The notes under the pieces were generated by a model. That model was given only the letters and a program-made list of their open reading frames with translations. It had not been told where the DNA came from and did no database searches. 64,000 nt of DNA from Methylobacterium sp. Leaf91 (lineage in GTDB: Bacteria > Pseudomonadota > Alphaproteobacteria > Rhizobiales > Beijerinckiaceae). The position numbers and the translations under genes were made by a program. Positions within the stretch are counted from its first letter, which is position 1, and each line of letters starts with the position of its first letter. Shown here piece by piece: positions 55,350 through 63,517 of the stretch. Location: positions 1 to 64,000 of the forward strand of contig NZ_LMMP01000006.1 in the NCBI RefSeq assembly GCF_001422815.1. The letters run 5' to 3'.

Positions 55350-55507
55350 AACCCCTCTCCCCCCTGCGGGAGAGGGTGGCCTTCGCGTCAGCGAAGGTCG
55401 GGTGAGGGGAGCGCCCTCTCCGGAAAGACCTGTGCCGGCCCCTCTCCCGCCCGCTCCGCGGGCACCCTCCCCCGCAAAGGGGGGAGGGTCTTGCTCCCAC
55501 ACGCCCC
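55350..55507. repeat. Palindromic repeat between aapJ and aapQ
   Basis: Nested hairpins: CCCCTCTCCCCCCTGCGGG with GAGAGGG partners at 55352-55376, CCTTCGC-GTCA-GCGAAGG at about 55379-55396, then CCCGCTCCGCGGG and CCCTCCCCCGCAAAGGGG in the right half. It fills the space between the binding-protein gene and the first permease gene, and probably stabilises aapJ mRNA or attenuates the downstream genes. Confidence 0.75.
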
Positions 55508-56515
55508 TCACCGGATCGGAGGCCCGTATTGCAGGCCGCCCTGGTTCCAGAGGCCATTCAGGCCGCGCGGGATCTTCAGCGGTGTCTGCGCGCCGACATT
55601 GCGCTCGAAGGAATCGCCGTAATTGCCCACATGGCGGACGATCCGGTAGGCCCAATCGGTGGTGAGACCGAGGCCCTCGCCGTATTTGCCCTCGAGGCCG
55701 AGAATGCGCTTCGCGTCGGGGCTGAGCGCCGATCGGCGCATCTCCTCGACATTGGCCTGACCGATCCCCGCCTCCTCGGCGTCGATCATGGCGTAATGGG
55801 TCCAGGCGACGAGATCGCGCCACTGATCGTCGCCCTGACGCACGCCGGGGGCGAACGGCTCCTTCGAGATCGCCTCGTCGAGGATGACGTGCTCGTCCGG
55901 ATGCGCCGTCTTCAGGCGCTCGCCGTAGAGGGAGGATTTGTCGGTGGAATAGGCGTCGCAGCGGCCGGATTCGTAGGCGCCCAGCGTCTGCTCGCTATTG
56001 GCGAAGGTGACGACCTTGTAGGTCAGCCCCCGCGTGCGGAACCAATCGGCGAGGTTGAGCTCGGTGGTGGTGCCCTGCTGCAGGCAGATCGTCGCCCGGT
56101 CGAGCTGTTTCACCGACGTGATGGCGAGGGACTTTCGCACCAGGAACCCCTGCCCGTCATAGAAGGTGATGACCGGGAAGTTCATGGCGGCGGTGTCGCG
56201 CGACAGGGTCCAGGTGGTGTTGCGCGACAGGACGTCGATCTCGCCCGATTGCAGGGCGGTGAAGCGCGCGGCCGAGGATTGCGGGATGAACCGCACCTTG
56301 GCCGGATCGTCGAAGATCGCCGCCGCCAGCGCCCGGCAGAAATCCACGTCGAGCCCGCGCCACTGGCCCTGGCTGTCCGGAATGCTGAACCCCGCGACCC
56401 CGCCGCTGACGCCGCAGACGAGATGCCCCCGCGCCTTCACCTGGGCGAGGGTGCCTTGGGCGAGGGAAGGAGACGCGGTGAGGATGGCGAGGAGCGGGAT
56501 CGAGACCAGTCGCAT
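55508..56515 (-). CDS. aapJ: General amino-acid ABC importer binding protein AapJ
   Basis: Periplasmic binding protein of 335 residues with signal peptide MRLVSIPLLAILTASPSLAQ. Family blocks: VKARGHLVCGVSGGVAGFSI, GLDVDFCRALAAAIF, VLSRNTTWTLSRDTAAMNFP and ICLQQGTTTELNLADWF, characteristic of AapJ/BztA. It binds a wide range of L-amino acids in known members. First gene of the operon. Confidence 0.93.
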   Translation of the reverse strand: MRLVSIPLLAILTASPSLAQGTLAQVKARGHLVCGVSGGVAGFSIPDSQGQWRGLDVDFCRALAAAIFDDPAKVRFIPQSSAARFTALQSGEIDVLSRNTTWTLSRDTAAMNFPVITFYDGQGFLVRKSLAITSVKQLDRATICLQQGTTTELNLADWFRTRGLTYKVVTFANSEQTLGAYESGRCDAYSTDKSSLYGERLKTAHPDEHVILDEAISKEPFAPGVRQGDDQWRDLVAWTHYAMIDAEEAGIGQANVEEMRRSALSPDAKRILGLEGKYGEGLGLTTDWAYRIVRHVGNYGDSFERNVGAQTPLKIPRGLNGLWNQGGLQYGPPIR

Positions 56516-56566
56516 CCGCGCATTGCAGAGGATCGGCCGCCGCGGTCAAGCCGCCGCCCTCACCAT

Positions 56567-56716
56567 CGTCATCCCGGGGCCGCATAGCGGAGCCCGGGAT
56601 CCAGACGCACATACATTGCGAGGATGGATCGCGATCATGCGGCCGCGTCAGCGCTGATTCCAACATCCGTCGCGACTCTGGATTCCGGGCTCGCCTTCGG
56701 CGACCCGGAATGACGG
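56567..56716. repeat. REP-like doublet, family 2 copy A (150 bp)
   Basis: Begins CGTCATCCCGGGGCCGC and ends CGACCCGGAATGACGG, so the outer ends are inverted repeats. Inside are two hairpins, one in GGCCGC-ATA-GCGGAGCC and one in TTCCGGGCTCGCC-TTCGGCGACCCGGAA. A near-identical 150-bp copy is at 57188-57337 and a half copy at 57071-57166. Confidence 0.9.
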
Positions 56717-56755
56717 AGTGAGTCGTGACATCCGTACTGCTGGCCGCACGTTACG

Positions 56756-57052
56756 TCAGAGAGCTAAGCTCGCCGTCAGATCGGACCAATCCGGGTTGAC
56801 CTCCTCGATCAACCGGATCTTCCAATCACGCCGCCAGGTCTTGAGCGATTTCTCGCGCTGGATCGCCTCCACGACCTGATCGTAGCTCTCGTACCAGACG
56901 AGGCGATCAGCATTGTAGCGCGCGGTGAAACCGGGTTGCCGCTTCGTCTTGTGCTCGTGCACGCGGCGCACGAGATTGTTCGTGACGCCGATATACAGCG
57001 TGCCGTGACGACCGCTGGCGAGCATGTAGACAGCAAAGGACATGAGCCGCAT
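56756..57052 (-). CDS. Single-domain GIY-YIG nuclease between repeats
   Basis: Protein of 98 residues consisting of one GIY-YIG domain. The motif is FAVYMLASGRHGTLYIGVTN, then NLVRRVHEHK with the catalytic arginine; a later EAIQREKSLKTWRRDWKIRL holds the conserved glutamate. Such stand-alone proteins are common in alphaproteobacteria with unknown role. ATG 57043 (MSFAVYML) is an alternative start. Repeat copies lie 39 bases beyond the stop and 18 bases before the start. Confidence 0.87.
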   Translation of the reverse strand: MRLMSFAVYMLASGRHGTLYIGVTNNLVRRVHEHKTKRQPGFTARYNADRLVWYESYDQVVEAIQREKSLKTWRRDWKIRLIEEVNPDWSDLTASLAL

Positions 57053-57070
57053 CGAGGCGAATGGACGGTT

Positions 57071-57166
57071 CCACGATGGATCGAACGTGCGGCTGAGTCA
57101 GCGCTGATTCTGCCATCCATCTCGGCCGTGGATTCCGGGCTCGCCTCGGGCGACCCGGAATGACGG
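57071..57166. repeat. REP-like family 2, half copy
   Basis: Matches the right-hand two thirds of the 150-bp element: GATGGATCG, GTCAGCGCTGATTC, then GGATTCCGGGCTCGCC and CGACCCGGAATGACGG. The left hairpin is missing. Confidence 0.8.
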
Positions 57167-57187
57167 GGTAGGGCATGACATCCGCAA

Positions 57188-57337
57188 CGTCATCCCGGGG
57201 CCGCGCAGCGGAGCCCGGGATCCAGACGCACATCCGTTGCGAGGATGGATCGCGATCATGCGGCCGCGTCAGCGTTGATTCCAACATCCGTCGCGACTCT
57301 GGATTCCGGGCTCGCCTTCGGCGACCCGGAATGACGG
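57188..57337. repeat. REP-like doublet, family 2 copy B (150 bp)
   Basis: Same length and orientation as copy A at 56567-56716, with only a few differences, for example GCGCAGCGG for GCATAGCGG and CATCCGTTGCG for CATACATTGCG. It ends 85 bases before the metC start. Confidence 0.9.
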
Positions 57338-57422
57338 TGGGCTTAGGCAGCGCGAGGTTGACGCGTCGTCTCCCGCGAGGCTCAGGTTGCGGCGCAACCG
57401 CCCTCCCCGCATACGGGTTTCC

Positions 57423-58613
57423 ATGTCGAACACCCCTCCCCGCGATCCCGCCCGCTTCGGCCCGGCCACACGCCTCGTCCATGCGGGGCGCGATCCGTCC
57501 GCGCAGCATGGCTTCGTCAACACGCCGATCTATCGCGGCTCGACGGTGCTGTTCCCGACCTATGACGACCTGCAGCACCGGCGCGGGCGCTATGATTACG
57601 GCACCAGCGGCTCGCCGACGATGGATTCGCTCACCCAGGCCTGGAGCGAGCTCGCCGGGGCGGCGGGCACGGTGCTGACGCCTTCCGGCCTGGCCGCCCT
57701 CACGGTCGCCCTGATGAGCGTGGTGAGCGCGGGCGACCATCTCCTCGTCACCGACAGCGCCTACCGCCCCACCCGCATCTTCTGCGACGGCGTGCTGAAG
57801 CGCTTCGGCGTGGAGGTGACCTATTACGATCCCCTCGTCGGCGCCGGCATCGGCGCTTTGATGCAAACGAACACCAAGGCGGTTTTGGTGGAGGCGCCGG
57901 GCTCGCAGAGCTTCGAGATGCAGGACGTGCCGGCCATCGCGGAAGTGGCCCATGCGCATGGCGCCGCCGTCATCATGGACAATACCTGGGCGACGCCGCT
58001 GTTCTTCCCGCCGCATGAGCGGGGCGTCGACATCGCCGTGGAGGCGGGAACCAAATATCTCAGCGGCGGCTCGGACCTGCTCCTCGGCCTCACCTCGGCC
58101 AACGAGCGATACTGGCCGGCGCTCCACCGCACCTTCGAGCATTTCGCCATGTGCGCCGGGCCGGAGGATGCGTTCCTGGCGCTGCGCGGCCTGCGCACCA
58201 TGAACCTGCGCCTGCGCGAGCACGAGCGCCAGGGCCTCGCCATGGCGCGCTGGCTGCAGGCGCGGCCGGAAGTGCTGCGGGTGCTCCACCCGGCCCTGCC
58301 GGAGGATCCCGGCCACGCCATCTGGAAGCGGGACTTCTCCGGGTCGTCCGGCCTGTTCGGAGTGGTCCTCAAACCGGCTCCGGCGAACGCCGTGGCGGCG
58401 ATGCTCGACGGGCTCGAATTGTTCGGGATGGGCTTTTCCTGGGGCGGCTTCGAGAGCCTCGTCATCCCGTTCGATTGCCGGACCTACCGCACCGCCACGC
58501 GCTGGGAACCGGGCGGACCGGGCTTGCGCTTCCATATCGGCCTCGAGGAGATTTCGGATTTGCAGGCCGATCTCGATGCCGGGTTTTCGCGGTTACGCGC
58601 CGCGATGGGATGA
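57423..58613 (+). CDS. metC: Cystathionine beta-lyase
   Basis: PLP enzyme of 396 residues of the Cys/Met metabolism family. The cofactor lysine is K211 in EAGTKYLSGGSDLLLG; other blocks are PIYRGSTVLFPTYDDL, YDYGTSGSPTMDSL and SWGGFESLVIPFDC, which fit the MetC branch. It cleaves cystathionine to homocysteine, pyruvate and ammonia. ATG 57423 (MSNTPP) is preferred to the ATG 12 codons upstream. A palindromic repeat begins directly after the stop. Confidence 0.9.
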   Translation: MSNTPPRDPARFGPATRLVHAGRDPSAQHGFVNTPIYRGSTVLFPTYDDLQHRRGRYDYGTSGSPTMDSLTQAWSELAGAAGTVLTPSGLAALTVALMSVVSAGDHLLVTDSAYRPTRIFCDGVLKRFGVEVTYYDPLVGAGIGALMQTNTKAVLVEAPGSQSFEMQDVPAIAEVAHAHGAAVIMDNTWATPLFFPPHERGVDIAVEAGTKYLSGGSDLLLGLTSANERYWPALHRTFEHFAMCAGPEDAFLALRGLRTMNLRLREHERQGLAMARWLQARPEVLRVLHPALPEDPGHAIWKRDFSGSSGLFGVVLKPAPANAVAAMLDGLELFGMGFSWGGFESLVIPFDCRTYRTATRWEPGGPGLRFHIGLEEISDLQADLDAGFSRLRAAMG

Positions 58614-58615
58614 GC

Positions 58616-58731
58616 CCCTCCCTCCTCCTTGTGGGGAGGGATCGAGGGTGGGGGTGGTTCCGCCGGACTCCGCAACAGGGTCACCCAGCCACCCCCACCT
58701 CCAACTCCTCCCCACAAGGGGGAGGAGGGTT
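58616..58731. repeat. Palindromic repeat acting as likely bidirectional terminator
   Basis: Outer arms CCCTCCTCCTTGTGGGGAGG and CTCCTCCCCACAAGGGGGAG pair; inner arms GGTGGGGGTGG and CCACCCCCACC pair as well. The right side ends with GAGGAGGGTTTTC. It fills exactly the gap between the converging metC and PNPOx-like genes. Confidence 0.8.
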
Positions 58732-58732
58732 T

Positions 58733-59341
58733 TCACGGCGCCAGCCAGGTCCCCGCCCAGCCGTCGCCTTCCCGCTTCCAGGCGGCGCGCCGGTGTCCCC
58801 GCCGGTCGAGGAACAGGAATTCGAGCCGGGTGGCACTCACCTGAACCGCGCAGAAATTCGGCCGGCCGGCGGCGATGGCCGCGTCGGTCTCCGGTAGGGA
58901 ATAGCCCTCGCCCGAGGCGAGTTCGGTGCCGGGCCCCGGCGCCACGCCATAGCAGACCCGGCTCATCGCCATCGATCCGTCCCAGGCGGCATCCGCCAGG
59001 GCATCGTCGGTATGGAGCGTGGCCGGGCCCGAGACCCGGATCTGAACCTTGCTCGCCGAATCGTAGCCGTGCAGCGCGGCCCGGCCGGAGGCGGCGATCT
59101 CGGCGGCCTTGCGGGACCGGCGGTCGCAATGGAAGCGCAGGATCCCGGTCCGCCGGTCGGCCTCGCGCAGGACGATGGTGCGGACCTGCGGGCAGCCGTC
59201 GGAATCCACCGTGGCGAGGGCCGGCATGTGGAAGGCGTTGCGGCGCAGCCTCGGCCCGTCCTCCAGAAGCTGCCAGAGATGCGCCAGGCTGGCGTCGAGA
59301 TCGTCGAAGAAATCCGGCAGCGGAATCGTCGGGGGAGTCAT
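58733..59341 (-). CDS. Pyridoxamine 5'-phosphate oxidase-like FMN-binding protein
   Basis: Split-barrel flavoprotein of 202 residues. Blocks: RRNAFHMPALATVDSDGCPQ, VRTIVLREADRRTGILRFH and CDRRSRKAAEI, the FMN phosphate site seen in PNPOx-like proteins of the Alr4036 type. The usual PdxH C-terminal dimer region is not convincing, so vitamin B6 synthesis is not claimed. It follows the LAB_N gene by 10 bases. Confidence 0.8.
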   Translation of the reverse strand: MTPPTIPLPDFFDDLDASLAHLWQLLEDGPRLRRNAFHMPALATVDSDGCPQVRTIVLREADRRTGILRFHCDRRSRKAAEIAASGRAALHGYDSASKVQIRVSGPATLHTDDALADAAWDGSMAMSRVCYGVAPGPGTELASGEGYSLPETDAAIAAGRPNFCAVQVSATRLEFLFLDRRGHRRAAWKREGDGWAGTWLAP

Positions 59342-59351
59342 GCCGAGAACG

Positions 59352-59693
59352 TCACGGAACGGGATCCGCCCCGGACTTCCGGCGCTTTTCCTTCAGGATC
59401 AGCGCGACGTTGCGGAGATAGATACCGGTCGAGAGGGCCTGTCCGAAGATGATGACCGGCTCGCGCCGCACCAGCCCGTAGACCAGGGTCATCAGCCCGC
59501 CCGCGATGGAGAGGAACCAGAACGAGAGCGGCATGACGCTGCGGCCAGCCTTCTCGCTCGCCAGCCATTGCAGGATGAAGCGGGCACCGAACACGACCTG
59601 GGCCAGGATGCCGAAGACGAGCCAGCCGTCGAACTTGGTGACGAAGATGTCGTAGGCGTAGCCGCTCAGGTCTTCCGAAAGCTGCATCAGCAT
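59352..59693 (-). CDS. Lipid-A-disaccharide synthase N-terminal-like (LAB_N) membrane protein
   Basis: Protein of 113 residues with three membrane segments. Family blocks: GWLVFGILAQVVFGARFILQ, WLASEKAGRSVMPLSFWFLS and GGLMTLVYGLVRREPVIIFG. LAB_N proteins commonly sit beside ArnC/ArnT-like glycosyltransferases, as here, and are thought to take part in lipid or lipid A sugar handling. Start is ATG 59693 or 59687. Confidence 0.85.
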   Translation of the reverse strand: MLMQLSEDLSGYAYDIFVTKFDGWLVFGILAQVVFGARFILQWLASEKAGRSVMPLSFWFLSIAGGLMTLVYGLVRREPVIIFGQALSTGIYLRNVALILKEKRRKSGADPVP

Positions 59694-59781
59694 GGGTTCA
59701 GGCCTCCCCACCGGTCACGAGAGCGCCCTGCGCCGAAGTGGATGCCGGTTCGGCGAAAAAAGAGCTTGGCACGACAAAGGT

Positions 59782-60525
59782 CTAGATCTCCACCGCCTCG
59801 GGCGAGGGCCGCTTGCGGCGGATCAGCCACCACACCCCCGCGAGATCGAGGAGCCCGACCCAGAGCCGGTCGAACAGGCCGTAATTGGAGCGCCCGGTGA
59901 AGCGCGGCCGGTCGACCACGTCGGCATGGACCACGCGGTAGCCCTCGCGGGCGACGAGGGCCGGCATGAAGCGGTGCAGCGCATCGAAATAGGGCAGCGC
60001 CCGGTAGACCTCGCGCCGGAACACTTTCATGCCGCAGCCGGTATCGCGGGTGTCGTCCTTGAGGATGCGGCCGCGCACGCCGTTGGCGATGCGCGATTGG
60101 AGGGTCTTCAGGCGCCCGTCCTTGCGGCCGACGCGCTGGCCCTGGGCCAGGCCCGTGCTCCGGCCGCCCTCCTCCAGGGCCGCCACCAGGGCGGGGATGA
60201 AGGCCGGATCGTTCTGGCCGTCGCCATCGAGGGTGGCGATGAGGGCGCCGCGCGCCACGGCGACGCCGCTGCGGATCGCGGCTGATTGCCCGCCGCTGCG
60301 GGCATGGCGGACCACGCGCAGCCAGGGCCGGGTACGGCGCAGATCGCCGAGTACCGCCCCGGTGGAGTCGGTGGAGCCGTCATCCACGTAGATCACCTCG
60401 AACGGGGCGAGGGCCGAGCAGGCGCGCTCGATCTCGGTGACGAGGCTCTCGACATTGCCGGCCTCGTTCTTCACCGGGACGACGATGGACAGGCGGGTGG
60501 AGGGGGCTGTGTCGGTTTGGGTCAC
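59782..60525 (-). CDS. Family 2 glycosyltransferase, polyprenyl-phosphate sugar transferase type
   Basis: GT2 enzyme of 247 residues similar to dolichol-phosphate mannosyltransferase and ArnC. Blocks: LSIVVPVKNEAGNVESLV, EVIYVDDGSTDSTGAV, HARSGGQSAAIRSGVAVARG and LIATLDGDGQNDP. It makes an undecaprenyl-phosphate sugar, the likely donor for the ArnT-like enzyme upstream. GTG start overlaps that gene by GTGA. Confidence 0.88.
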   Translation of the reverse strand: MTQTDTAPSTRLSIVVPVKNEAGNVESLVTEIERACSALAPFEVIYVDDGSTDSTGAVLGDLRRTRPWLRVVRHARSGGQSAAIRSGVAVARGALIATLDGDGQNDPAFIPALVAALEEGGRSTGLAQGQRVGRKDGRLKTLQSRIANGVRGRILKDDTRDTGCGMKVFRREVYRALPYFDALHRFMPALVAREGYRVVHADVVDRPRFTGRSNYGLFDRLWVGLLDLAGVWWLIRRKRPSPEAVEI

Positions 60526-62261
60526 GGGGTCACCGCATAGGCCGAGAGGTCGATCCGCCGGCCGCTGTTGATGTTGAAGCCGGAGACCCGGCCGACCGGG
60601 GCAGCCTTGACGGGGGTATCCTTAGCGCGTGTCTCCGCCCGCCGGAACTCGTCCAGGAACGGCTCGGTGACGAAGACGAGGCGGCAGCCGCCCCCTGCCA
60701 AGAACTCCGCCGCATCGGCCCCGGTATTCAGCATGGCGAGGTCCGTCCCGATGAGGAAGACGAGGCTCGGCTCGCGGTAGCCGAGGCTGCCGACCTTCGG
60801 GGCGGCGCAGGGCAGCCCGTCGCGGAGGGCGGCAAGGCGCGGCGAGACCTTAAGCGCCGCGAGCACCGGCTGGGTCAGGCCGAATACCGCCGGCGAGAGC
60901 AGGGCCGAGGCCAGGATGGCGCAGGCCAGCGCCCGTTCGGGCAGGCGGCGGGCGAACAGCACGACAGCGAGGATCGCGGCGGCGCAGGAGGCCAGCAGCA
61001 GCGGCAGCCCGGCGACGGGGATCACGTGGTCGAAGGTCCAGGCCACCCCGACGAGGCCGAGGGTCAGGCCGACCGGAATCAGCACCACCAGGGCGGCCAC
61101 GGCCCTGGCTCCCCGCCGGCCCGGATCGAGGGCGCCGCGCCCCACGGCCAGGAGGGTGAGGATCGCCACGGCCGGCATCAGCGGCAGGACGTAATGCGGC
61201 AGCTTGGTCGGCACCGCCTCGAACAGGATCCAGGCGGGCACGATCCAGGCGAGGAGGAACGCGATCGCATCGTCGCGCCGGTTGGCGAAGGCGAAGGGCG
61301 CGCTCAGCGCCGCGAAAGCGGCTCCCGGCCAGAAGGTGGCGAAGAACACCGCCAGATAGGTGCCGGGCGGCGCGCCGTGCTTCTCGGCGGCTCCCCCCAC
61401 CTTGCCGAGCATGTCGCGACCCACCGCCTCGCCGAAGAACGCGCCGCCGCTCTTCCAGGCGATGGCGACGAACCAGGGGGCGACGATGGCCAGGGTCAGC
61501 CCGAGGCCGAGGCCGGGACGCAGGTCCATGAGCCAGCGGCCGGACCGCTCCTTCACCGACAGCGCAAGTGCGGCGAGCCCGACGAAGAGCGGCACCATCG
61601 GCCCCTTGATCAGGATGCCGATCGCCATGGCCAGCCAGAACACCAGCACGGTCGTGAGATCGGGCCGGCCCCGCGTCCGTCCGGGCGTGATCCGGCCGAG
61701 CCAGACCCGCGCCAGCGCGCCCATCGCGGCGACCGAGCAGGCGGTGAGGAGGGCGTCCGTCTTGGCGAGGCGCGCCTCCGCCGAGATCATGATGCAGGCC
61801 GAGAACAGGGCGGCGGCGACGAGCGCGCCCCGGCGCGGCAGGAAGGCGAGGGCCGCCCAATAGGTGAACAGGCTCGCCAGCAGCGCGCCGATCAGCGAGG
61901 GCACGCGGTAGAGCGCGATGGTGGTGCGGGCCCGGTCGACCCCCAGGGCCTCGGCCCCCTTCACCACCGTGGCTTGCACCCAGTAGATCCCCACCGGCTT
62001 CTTGTGGCGCGCCTCGCCCTGGAAACGGATGTCGACGATGTCGCCGGTCTCGATCATCTGCTTCGAGGCCTGGGCGAAGCGCGGCTCGTCGCGGTCCATC
62101 GGCTGGAGCGAGACGAAGCCCGGCAGGAAACAGACGAGGCAGAGAGCCAGGAGCAGGGCGCAGGCGCGGGCATGGCTCGCCGAGGCCGCCTCGATCAGCC
62201 TGTCGAGGAAGCCCGCTCCATCGCCGGGCGGGACGGCATGTCCGGCATCGGCGGTTCTCAT
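60522..62261 (-). CDS. ArnT-like GT39 glycosyltransferase
   Basis: Integral membrane glycosyltransferase of 579 residues with about twelve segments. The catalytic DE pair is in LQPMDRDEPRFAQASKQMIE, followed by IRFQGEARHKKPVGIYWVQA, which together mark the ArnT/PMT-2 group. It transfers a sugar from undecaprenyl phosphate to lipid A or another periplasmic acceptor. The start is uncertain: ATG 62261 is chosen, while in-frame ATGs at 62387 and 62504 lead into proline-rich sequence and toward the opposing gene's end. Confidence 0.85.
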   Translation of the reverse strand: MRTADAGHAVPPGDGAGFLDRLIEAASASHARACALLLALCLVCFLPGFVSLQPMDRDEPRFAQASKQMIETGDIVDIRFQGEARHKKPVGIYWVQATVVKGAEALGVDRARTTIALYRVPSLIGALLASLFTYWAALAFLPRRGALVAAALFSACIMISAEARLAKTDALLTACSVAAMGALARVWLGRITPGRTRGRPDLTTVLVFWLAMAIGILIKGPMVPLFVGLAALALSVKERSGRWLMDLRPGLGLGLTLAIVAPWFVAIAWKSGGAFFGEAVGRDMLGKVGGAAEKHGAPPGTYLAVFFATFWPGAAFAALSAPFAFANRRDDAIAFLLAWIVPAWILFEAVPTKLPHYVLPLMPAVAILTLLAVGRGALDPGRRGARAVAALVVLIPVGLTLGLVGVAWTFDHVIPVAGLPLLLASCAAAILAVVLFARRLPERALACAILASALLSPAVFGLTQPVLAALKVSPRLAALRDGLPCAAPKVGSLGYREPSLVFLIGTDLAMLNTGADAAEFLAGGGCRLVFVTEPFLDEFRRAETRAKDTPVKAAPVGRVSGFNINSGRRIDLSAYAVTP

Positions 62262-62406
62262 GAGACGGGACGCAGTGGGGCGGACATGGGGCGGCTCCGG
62301 GCCGACGGGCAGCCCTTGACGATCGGTCGATGCCGCGACGGGCGGCGGTGTCGATGATGCGGCCGGGAAAGTCAAATTCGCCCGCATCGGAGGAGCGCTG
62401 CCAGGA

Positions 62407-63434
62407 TCACGCAAAAGCAGCGAAACGACGGCGGTAATCGCCGGGCGTCGTCGCGATCCGGCGCAGGAAGACCCGGCGCAGGGTTTCCTCGGCACGAAAG
62501 CCACAGCGTTCGGCGATGCGCTTCAGCGGCAGGTCGGTCTCCTCCAGCAGCCGGCGAGCGGCCTCGAAACGGATGCCCTCGATCGCCTCGGCCGGGCTGC
62601 GGCCCGTCGCGGCGCGGTAATGCCGGGCGAAACTGCGCGGGCTCATCCCGGCCCGGTCGGCCAAAGCGGGGATCGTCAGATCGGCGGCGAGGTTCTCGCC
62701 GATCCAGGCATGGAGGCGGCCGAACCGGTCGTCGCCGCCCTGAAGCGAAAGGGCCGCGCTGAACTGGGCCTGCCCGCCGGGCCGCTTGAGGAACACGACG
62801 AGGTGACGCGCCACGGCCAGGGACGTCTCCCGCCCGAGATCGGCCTCCACCAGGGCCAGGGCGAGATCGATGCCCGCGGTGACCCCGGCCGAGGTCCAGA
62901 GCGCGCCGTCGCGGATGAAGATCGGGTCGGCCTCGACCCTCGCCGCCGGATAGAGGGCCCGCAGGGCATCGCAGCGGGTCCAGTGGGTGACCACGCGGCG
63001 GCCGTCGAGGAGGCCGGCCGCACCGAGGAGGAAGGCCCCGGTGCAGACCGAGGCGACGCGACGCGACCGGGCGGCCCGGCCGGACAGCCAGGAGACCAGG
63101 CCGGGATTGTCGAGATGGGCATGAACCCCTCGCCCGCCGGCGACGATCAGCGTGTCGATGGAGCCGGAATCCGGAACCAGACCCTCGGCGGTCAGTGCGA
63201 GACCCGAGGAGGTGACGACGGAGCCGGCACGCTCGGCGACGACGCTGCCCCGATAAGGGGATGGCCGTCCGGCGTCGACGAAAAGGTCGTTGGCGGTGGC
63301 AAAGACCTGGAGCGGACGGCTACATCGAGGAGCTGCACCCCCGGATAGGCCAGGATCGCCACGGTGATGATCGCCCCGGCGAGGGGCGGCTCCAGAAGCG
63401 GGTGGTTTGGCAGGATAGGAGGGTTTTTGGTCAT
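62407..63434 (-). pseudogene. GlxA-type AraC regulator broken by a one-base frameshift
   Basis: From ATG 63434 the frame reads MTKNPPILPNHPLLEPP, then ITVAILAYPGVQLLDVA, the normal start of the DJ-1/PfpI sensor domain. At about 63314-63319 the frame is lost. One base to the side it resumes as PLQVFATANDLFVDAG and continues through ASVCTGAFLLGAAGLLDG and the C-terminal AraC helix-turn-helix (MSPRSFARHYRAATG, RIAERCGFRAEETLRR) to the stop. Restoring one G in GCCG(G)TCCG would give a complete protein of about 340 residues. A real mutation or a base-calling error are both possible. Confidence 0.82.
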
Positions 63435-63517
63435 GTCGGCCGGCAGCGTGCGCCGGTATCGTCGGTCCTGTCCAGCCGCGGCCTTTCCGTTGCCGCCCCC
63501 TCCCGGAGACCCTTGCC

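Noticed and set aside
56567..57337. Insertion sequence with the 150-bp units as terminal repeats
   Set aside because: The units are in direct orientation, contain paired hairpins, and no DDE or tyrosine transposase lies between them; a REP-like description fits better.
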